7,783 bases of DNA, taken from assembly GCA_021821705.1 (NCBI GenBank), contig JAKACE010000073.1, forward strand, positions 1 through 7,783. Reading direction: 5' to 3'. The stretch is from Actinomycetes bacterium (GTDB lineage Bacteria > Actinomycetota > Acidimicrobiia > Acidimicrobiales > Palsa-688). Positions 1 through 5,395 of this stretch are shown here, piece after piece. Below the pieces are notes generated by a model that saw only the letters and a program-made list of their open reading frames with translations, was not told the DNA's origin and made no database searches. Position 1 is the stretch's first letter. Each line of letters starts with the position of its first letter. The position numbers and the translations under genes were made by a program.

Positions 1-681
1 GAAGGCCTTCCTGAACATCTCCGTCGACTCGTTGACGGCCAGGAAGTTGACCTGGTCGGGGGCCTTCTCGTAGGCGTAGCCGGGGGAGATCATCATCGTG
101 TCGACGCCCAGCTCGTCATTCAGGAAGTCGAGCACCTCCTGCACCGTCCTGGGCGAGTCGGTATTGAAGAAGGTCGTGTTGGTGGCCACCCGGAAACCCC
201 TGGCCTTGGCGGCCCGAATGGCCTCGACGGCCTTGTCGAAGACGCCCTCGCGGCTGACGGAGTCGTCGTGGCGCTCCTTCAGGCCGTCGATGTGGACCAC
301 CCAGCTGAAAGCCGGGTGCGGCTTGAAGCGGTCGAGCTTGCGCTCCAGCAGCAGAGCGTTGGTGCACAGGTATACGAAACGCTTGCGCTCCAGCAGGCCC
401 TCGACGATCTTTTCGATATCAGGGTGCAGCAACGGCTCCCCGCCGGCGATGGAGACCATCGGCGCGCCGCACTCCTCGATCGCCCCGATGGCCTGCTCGA
501 CCGACAGTCTCTTTCGCAGGACGTCAGTCGGGTACTGGATCTTGCCGCAGCCGTTACAGGAGAGGTTGCAGGCGAACAGCGGCTCCAGTTCCACGATGAG
601 AGGGAACTTGTCGCGATGGGCAAGCTTCTGGCGGGCCACGTAGGTGCCGACTTTTATGCTCTGGCGTAGGGGAACACCCAT
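1..681 (-). CDS. hpnH: HpnH, radical SAM adenosylhopane synthase (3' end cut by window edge)
   Basis: HpnH couples a 5'-deoxyadenosyl radical to diploptene to give adenosylhopane, the first step towards extended (C35) hopanoids. The minus-strand frame is open from an ATG at 681 to the left edge: 227 codons with no stop. The family is usually somewhat over 300 residues, so the C-terminal third is missing. The radical SAM cluster motif CxxxCxxC is at C38, C42 and C45 (CNLSCNGC). The SAM-binding GGEP follows at 80-83. A cysteine at position 106 (YLCTN) coincides with Cys106, reported as a key residue of Zymomonas mobilis HpnH (from memory). The start is well supported: GGAGG lies 8 nt upstream, and the ATG directly follows the TAA of hpnG-ispH (TAAATG). 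As last visible gene of the operon it follows the cyclase that makes its substrate and the HpnG domain that uses its product. The identification is secure; only the missing end is unknown. Confidence 0.95.
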   Translation of the reverse strand, partial: MGVPLRQSIKVGTYVARQKLAHRDKFPLIVELEPLFACNLSCNGCGKIQYPTDVLRKRLSVEQAIGAIEECGAPMVSIAGGEPLLHPDIEKIVEGLLERKRFVYLCTNALLLERKLDRFKPHPAFSWVVHIDGLKERHDDSVSREGVFDKAVEAIRAAKARGFRVATNTTFFNTDSPRTVQEVLDFLNDELGVDTMMISPGYAYEKAPDQVNFLAVNESTEMFRKAF

Positions 682-2181
682 TTACCGAACCTCCACAGGG
701 AGAGAAAATGTCACGTTCTCGCTGCCCGTCGCCATTGTGGCCACGTTGAGCGGGCCTAGCCCGGCCAGGCAGGCGACGACGTCTTGTACCAGCTCCTCGG
801 GTGCGCTGGCGCCGGCCGTGAGGCCTACCCGCCTGGCCTCGTGCAGCCAGGACAGCCGCAGGTCCGAGGGGCCGTCGACCAAGTGGGCGGGCACGCCGCT
901 ACGCCTCGCCACCTCTACGAGGCGGTTGGAGTTGGAGGAGTTGGCAGAGCCCACCACCAGCACCAGGTCACATTGCGGTGCCATGGCCCGGACGGCCTCC
1001 TGGCGGTTTTGGCTGGCATAGCAGATGTCCGACGAGTTTGGATGGGCAATGTCGGAGAAAAGCCCTTCCAGCTCGGTCATGATATCGCCCACCTCGTCGG
1101 GGGTCAGCGTGGTCTGGGTCACGACGGCGGTGGGGCGGCCGGTGTCCAGGCCCAGGGCGGTGGCCTCGCCGGGCCCGCCGACAAGGGTTATGCCGGGGAC
1201 GCTGCCCAGGGTGCCCTCGACCTCATCGTGGCCCCGGTGCCCGATGAGGATGACCTGGCGCCCGGAGCTCGTGAAACGGCGGGCCTCGTGGTGCACCTTG
1301 GTCACGAGCGGGCACGTGGCGTCGATCGTCTTCATCGCCCGCTCGGCCGCCTCGGCCTGAACGCTGGTGCCGACCCCGTGGGCGGAGAAGACGACCACGG
1401 CGCCATCGGGTACGTCGCCCAGCTCCTCGACGAAGACCGCCCCGGCCGCCTCGAGCTGGGCCACGACCCGGGCATTGTGCACGATCTGGCGCCTCACGTA
1501 CACCGGCGCCCCATAGCGGGCCAGTGCCCTCTGCACGGTCTCGATCGCCCGCCGCACGCCGGCGCAGAAGGAGCGGGGCTCGGCCAGCAGCACCTCACGC
1601 GGGCCCGTTGACGCCGCCCAGCTCGCCAGCGCCGGAGCGCACGCCCGCAGGCTGGCCAATGCCCGGCCCAGGTTCCTCAGTGCCGAGAGGCTCACCAGCT
1701 CCTGCTCGCTCGTATCGGACACGGCCCTTACGATCGCCAATGGGCCCGTTGCCCGTCGCACCAGCGCCGCCGACTCCATGTCGACCACGTCGGCTACGGC
1801 GGCCAGGCGGTGGCGTTCGGCGCCCCGGACGAGCTGGTCGGTGCTCGCCACCGTGCCGGTGCGGGCGCGCAGGCCGCAGGCCGCCAGCTCGGCTGCCAGC
1901 AGGCCCGCCGATGGGAGCCGGGCCAGCTCCTTCCCCTCGGGACTGACTACCCGCTCGGCGACCACCAGGTCGCCGACCCGCAGGTCCGCCGCCAGCGCAC
2001 CGCCCAGTCCGGCCATGGCGACCGCATTGCGGGCAGTCATCTGCCCGCTGGTGGCCAGGTTGTCGACGGCGACAGCGGTCCTGCCCTGCCCCAGGCCTGT
2101 GCGCCGGACGCGCGGCCTCGAGGGCGACGCGGCCAGGGCCATCGCCTCCACTCGCAGCGGGGCCAGGAGCAGCATGTCCAT
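682..2181 (-). CDS. hpnG-ispH: Natural fusion: HpnG-type phosphorylase domain + IspH (HMBPP reductase)
   Basis: A single uninterrupted frame of 499 residues carries two complete enzymes. Residues 1-190 look like HpnG (nucleoside phosphorylase / MTA-SAH nucleosidase superfamily), which removes adenine from adenosylhopane. Visible motifs are LLLAPLRVEA (4-13, with the likely catalytic Glu12), GLGGALAADLRVGDLVVA (58-75), DMESAA (134-139) and VRAVSDT (151-157, Asp156). Residues about 195-499 are a full-length IspH, which reduces HMBPP to IPP and DMAPP. The three [4Fe-4S] cysteines are C206 (RSFCAGV), C290 (DATCPLV) and C387 (DICYASQ). Also present are VHN (H235), GHRGHDEVEG (H318, E320), TQTTLT (355-360), SSNSN (415-419) and TAGASAP (455-461). 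The C-terminal ENVTFSLP is usual for IspH. The linker is only a few residues (STGPRE). The first start may be ATG 2181 (TGATG with shc) or the adjacent in-frame GTG 2184 (GTGA overlap); no clear Shine-Dalgarno decides. IspH alone could also start at GTG 1593. The domain calls are firm; function of the joined protein is inferred. Confidence 0.93.
   Translation of the reverse strand: MDMLLLAPLRVEAMALAASPSRPRVRRTGLGQGRTAVAVDNLATSGQMTARNAVAMAGLGGALAADLRVGDLVVAERVVSPEGKELARLPSAGLLAAELAACGLRARTGTVASTDQLVRGAERHRLAAVADVVDMESAALVRRATGPLAIVRAVSDTSEQELVSLSALRNLGRALASLRACAPALASWAASTGPREVLLAEPRSFCAGVRRAIETVQRALARYGAPVYVRRQIVHNARVVAQLEAAGAVFVEELGDVPDGAVVVFSAHGVGTSVQAEAAERAMKTIDATCPLVTKVHHEARRFTSSGRQVILIGHRGHDEVEGTLGSVPGITLVGGPGEATALGLDTGRPTAVVTQTTLTPDEVGDIMTELEGLFSDIAHPNSSDICYASQNRQEAVRAMAPQCDLVLVVGSANSSNSNRLVEVARRSGVPAHLVDGPSDLRLSWLHEARRVGLTAGASAPEELVQDVVACLAGLGPLNVATMATGSENVTFSLPVEVR
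690..694 (-). promoter_or_regulatory. Ribosome binding site of hpnH (GGAGG)
   Basis: GGAGG on the minus strand lies inside the last codons of hpnG-ispH (Val-Glu-Val-Arg-stop), 8 nt before the hpnH ATG. It supports the start at 681 and suggests hpnH is initiated independently as well as by coupling. Confidence 0.75.
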
Positions 2182-4223
2182 CACACGACGGCTTTCGGCC
2201 CGCTGCCGGTGGCGTAACGGCCGAGGGCCGTCAGTGGGAAGACGTGGCGGTAGAGGTGGTAGTTGAGCGAGAAGTCCCACGGGAAGCCTGTACCCGTGAA
2301 CCACGGCTCGTCCCACGTCCCCTGGTCGTCCTGGGTGGAGACCAGCCAGTCGACGCCTCGGGCCGTGGCCGGGTTGGCGCGCTCGCCTGCGGCCAGCAGC
2401 GCCATCAGGGCCCAGGCTGTCTGCGATGGCGTCGACGTGCCGCGACCTTTCCAGCCCGGCTCGACGTAGGAGCGCAGGTCCTCGCCCCAGCCCCCGTCTG
2501 CGTTCTGGTGCTCGAGCAGCCAGCGCACCGCGGCGGCCACCGATGGATGGTCGGTCGGCACGCCGGCTGCCACCAGGGCAGGCACAACAGCCCCGACGCC
2601 GTAGACGTAGTTGACGCCCCAGCGCCCCCAGTAGGAGCCATCCGGCTCCTGGTTGGCGATCAGCCACTCCACTCCCCGGCGCATGGCCGCGTCCCACTCC
2701 GGGGTGCGCTCGTGCTCATATGCCAGCATCTCGACGACGTGGGCGGTGACGTCGGCGGTCGGGGGGTCCGTGACCTCGCCGAAGTCGAAGAAGGGCAGCT
2801 GGCGGGGCAGCGAGGAGTTGTTGTCGGCGTCGAAAGCGCCCCAGCCCCCGTCGCTCGACTGCATGCCGACCACCCAGTCGATGCCGCGGCGGCATGCGGG
2901 CCCGGCCGGCTGTCCGGCCCCGGGCCGCCTGAGGGCGAGCACCACCTCGGCGGTGTCGTCTATGTCGGGGTAGTTGACGTTGGCGAACTCGAAGGCCCAG
3001 CCGCCAGGGGCAAGACCGGGGCGGCGCACCGACCAGTCCCCGACCACCTTGACCTCTTGGGCCAGTAGCCACTCCCGTGCTGTGGTCACCATCGGGTCCG
3101 TGGCCGGCAGGCCCGCGTCGGCCAGGCCGACCAAGGCCAGGGCCGTGTCCCACACCGGTGACTGGCATGCCTCGATACGCCGGCCCGTAGCGTCGTCGAT
3201 CGTGAAGGCCTCCATGCCGCGCAGCGCGGCCGCGATGACGGGGTGGTCGACCGGGTAGCCCTGCAGGACCAGGGCGATGGTCGAGTAGACCATGGGGGGC
3301 TGGATCCCGCCCCAGGAGCCGTCTGACTCCTGGCGGGCGACGATCCATCGCTCCGCCTCGCGCAGAGCGGCACGTCTGACGGCGCTTGCCAACCACCAGT
3401 TCGTCCGGTCGTAGCGGTGCAGGACCTTGTCGAAGCCGACCATGGCCCGCCCGAGCAGGGTGAGGTGGCGCGGCGGCCTGGGCCGGCCGGAGCGCAGCTC
3501 GTCTATTGCGAAAGGCAGGGCCCGGGCCGGCCGGTGGTGGGAGATAACAGCCAGGGCCACGATCGTCTGGCGCGCCCAGCAGGCAAAGGACCAGATCGAA
3601 AAAGGCCAGCGGGGTGGGAGGAAGATGAGCTCGGCCGGTACCGACGGGAGCTCCTCCCAGTCCCAGCGGCCGACCATCGCCAGCCAGACATGGGTGAAGA
3701 CACGGGCGGCCTCGACACCGCCGTGTTCGCGCACCCAGCGGGCTGCCGCGCTCATATGAGGCGCCGAGGGCTCGTCGCCGGCCAGCCGCAGGGCCACGTA
3801 GGCCTCCACCGTCGCCGACAGCTCGCCCGGCCCGCCGTAGAACGTGGCCCAGGGGCCATCGGGGAGCTGCATCCCCCGGAGCCGGCGCGCCGCTGCCGCC
3901 AGGACGGAGCCGTCCAGGATGCCGAGGAAGTGCCGCAAGAGCACGTCCTCGGCATCCATGGTCACGTTCGTCTCCAGCTCGCCCTTCCAGTAGCCCTCGG
4001 GCTGCTGCTCGCGGCGCAGGTAGTCCACCGCCCGGGCGGCGGCGCGGGCGGCCGCCTGCGTGCGTCCGGCTGGGCGGCGGTCGGGGTGGGCGTCGGGGCG
4101 GCCGTCGTGCGCCCTCTCAACCACCGGGGCGTCACGCACTTCGGGCCCGACGTCGCCGGGTTTGCGCAGTACGGCGCCGTCGGTGCCCGCCGGCTGCTCG
4201 CGGGAGCCGGCCAGCAGCGTCAC
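2181..4223 (-). CDS. shc: Squalene-hopene cyclase
   Basis: Class II triterpene cyclase that converts squalene to hopene and hopanol at the cytoplasmic membrane. The catalytic motif DIDDTA lies at 420-425. Matching by motif spacing to Alicyclobacillus acidocaldarius Shc (numbering recalled): W358 = W312 (PVWDT), F411 = F365, H495 = H451 (DVTAH), W535 = W489, Y541 = Y495, F647 = F601, Y655 = Y609, Y658 = Y612. F464 stands where Alicyclobacillus has Y420. QW-type repeats are seen at QQPEGYW (73-79), QESDGSWGG (298-306), QSSDGGWGAF (455-464), QEPDGSYWG (525-533), QNADGGWGE (573-581) and QDDQGTW (631-637). The GTG start at 4223 overlaps the upstream stop as GTGA and has GGTGGAG 8 nt before it, giving 680 residues. 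This leaves an Arg/Ala/Pro-rich N-terminus about 47 residues longer than the Alicyclobacillus enzyme. Later in-frame GTGs (residues 29 and 34) are possible shorter starts. The stop overlaps the hpnG-ispH start. Also called hpnF. Confidence 0.97.
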   Translation of the reverse strand: MTLLAGSREQPAGTDGAVLRKPGDVGPEVRDAPVVERAHDGRPDAHPDRRPAGRTQAAARAAARAVDYLRREQQPEGYWKGELETNVTMDAEDVLLRHFLGILDGSVLAAAARRLRGMQLPDGPWATFYGGPGELSATVEAYVALRLAGDEPSAPHMSAAARWVREHGGVEAARVFTHVWLAMVGRWDWEELPSVPAELIFLPPRWPFSIWSFACWARQTIVALAVISHHRPARALPFAIDELRSGRPRPPRHLTLLGRAMVGFDKVLHRYDRTNWWLASAVRRAALREAERWIVARQESDGSWGGIQPPMVYSTIALVLQGYPVDHPVIAAALRGMEAFTIDDATGRRIEACQSPVWDTALALVGLADAGLPATDPMVTTAREWLLAQEVKVVGDWSVRRPGLAPGGWAFEFANVNYPDIDDTAEVVLALRRPGAGQPAGPACRRGIDWVVGMQSSDGGWGAFDADNNSSLPRQLPFFDFGEVTDPPTADVTAHVVEMLAYEHERTPEWDAAMRRGVEWLIANQEPDGSYWGRWGVNYVYGVGAVVPALVAAGVPTDHPSVAAAVRWLLEHQNADGGWGEDLRSYVEPGWKGRGTSTPSQTAWALMALLAAGERANPATARGVDWLVSTQDDQGTWDEPWFTGTGFPWDFSLNYHLYRHVFPLTALGRYATGSGPKAVV

Positions 4224-5395
4224 GATTCGCGCTCCACCACGTACACCGCCAGGTCGGCGAGAGCGCGCCGGGGCACGGCGCTGAGCCGTGCGCGTTCGAG
4301 GGAGCCGAGGGCAGCGTCGAGATGGGCCTTGGCTCTCGCCGCCGTCCACTCCCGCCCACCGCAGGCCTCGACCAGCCAGGTCGCCCGGGCCACTTCGTCA
4401 GCCGACAGGGGCCGACGCGCCTGGGGCGACCAGTCGGGGACCTCAGCCGCGCCGGCCATTGCCCGGTCACGACGGCGCTGGCCGTGACCGTTGCCTTTGT
4501 TGTTTTGGCCGTCGGTGGCCGCCACCAGGGCCAAGACCTCTGCCGGTTCGGCCGCCGCTTCGTCGGGCGTGCCGAAGAGGATCGACTCGAGCTCGCGGGC
4601 CTCGTCGTCGCCTGCCCCCAATGCGGCCACGATGGGCATCGACTTCTTGCGCTGGCGGATGTCGTTGCCCGACGGCTTCCCGGTGGTGGCAGGGTCGCCC
4701 CATATGCCGAGGAGGTCGTCAACTGCCTGGAAGGCCACGCCGAGATGGCGTCCGAAGTCCCTCAGGGCAGCCACCGTCGCAGGTGCGGCACCGGCCAGGA
4801 TCGCTCCGATGGAGGCGGCCGACCCGAGCAGGGCCCCGGTCTTGGCCGTGGACATGGCCATGCACTCCTCGACGCTCACGGACCTGCGCCGCTCGAACGC
4901 CAGGTCGTCCGCCTGGCCGGCGATCATCTCGGCCGTGGCCTTGGCGAGGGCGGCGGCGGCGGCGGGCGCGTTCGGGCTGGGCGCCGACAGGAGCCATTCG
5001 GTGGCGAGCGTCGACAAGGCGTCACCGGCCAGGAGGGCCACCGAGGGGCCCCACACCGTCCACACGGTGGGCCGGTGCCGCCGCTCGCGGTCGCCGTCCA
5101 TGAGGTCGTCGTGGATGAGGGAGAAGTTGTGGACCAGCTCGACAGCCGCGCCTCCAGGGGCGCCGACTTCGGGCGCCGCCCATGCGGCCTCGGCCGAGAG
5201 CATGGCGAGCGCCGGCCGTATGCCCTTTCCGCCCGGGACATCTACGGGTGTGCCGTCCGCAGCAGCCCACCCCAGGTGGTAGCTCACCACCTCGCGGATG
5301 CTCGGTACGAGCGTAGCCACGGCCTTTCGCATCAGAGGATGGGTGATGTCACGGGCCTTGTCGAGAACCTCGGCAACCGCGGTCGTGGGTTTCAC
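4220..5395 (-). CDS. Short-chain polyprenyl diphosphate synthase (FPP/GGPP type)
   Basis: A trans-isoprenyl diphosphate synthase that condenses IPP with an allylic diphosphate. Here it presumably supplies the FPP for HpnD. The protein has 391 residues. Visible motifs are GGKGIRPAL (55-63), the first Asp-rich motif DDLMD (96-100) after VHNFSLIH, GQADDLAFE (160-168), KTGAL (185-189), the second Asp-rich motif DDLLGIWGD (226-234), and GKPSGNDIRQRKKS (239-252). The Phe at the fifth position before the first motif (F91), with no insertion in DDxxD, resembles type I GGPP synthases. The product length (C15 or C20) therefore cannot be read with certainty. The start is GTG 5395, overlapping the hpnE stop as GTGA, with AGGAGG four bases upstream. 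Residues about 275-330 form a polar, low-complexity insertion (NNKGNGHGQRRRDR within it) that makes the protein longer than the usual 330-360. An equivalent gene sits between the desaturase and shc in Streptomyces clusters (from memory). Confidence 0.9.
   Translation of the reverse strand: MKPTTAVAEVLDKARDITHPLMRKAVATLVPSIREVVSYHLGWAAADGTPVDVPGGKGIRPALAMLSAEAAWAAPEVGAPGGAAVELVHNFSLIHDDLMDGDRERRHRPTVWTVWGPSVALLAGDALSTLATEWLLSAPSPNAPAAAAALAKATAEMIAGQADDLAFERRRSVSVEECMAMSTAKTGALLGSAASIGAILAGAAPATVAALRDFGRHLGVAFQAVDDLLGIWGDPATTGKPSGNDIRQRKKSMPIVAALGAGDDEARELESILFGTPDEAAAEPAEVLALVAATDGQNNKGNGHGQRRRDRAMAGAAEVPDWSPQARRPLSADEVARATWLVEACGGREWTAARAKAHLDAALGSLERARLSAVPRRALADLAVYVVERES
4232..4238 (-). 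promoter_or_regulatory. Probable ribosome binding site of shc (GGTGGAG)
   Basis: GGTGGAG on the minus strand, within the last codons of the polyprenyl synthase gene, lies 8 nt before the GTG at 4223. It favours that start over the later in-frame GTG codons. Confidence 0.5.

Noticed and set aside
2182..2697. Upstream extension of the hpnG-ispH frame into shc (172 codons)
   Set aside because: It overlaps conserved C-terminal Shc sequence, reads as Arg/Gly-rich nonsense, and the HpnG N-terminus (LLLAPLRVEA) begins at the overlap start.
784..3068. Long + strand open frames opposite hpnG-ispH and shc (784-1611, 2244-3068)
   Set aside because: Mirror frames of well-supported minus-strand genes with no domain or ribosome binding site of their own.
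4224..4349. Upstream extension of shc by 42 codons to an ATG at 4349
   Set aside because: It overlaps the C-terminal helices of the polyprenyl synthase. The GTGA junction with GGTGGAG upstream is a better start.
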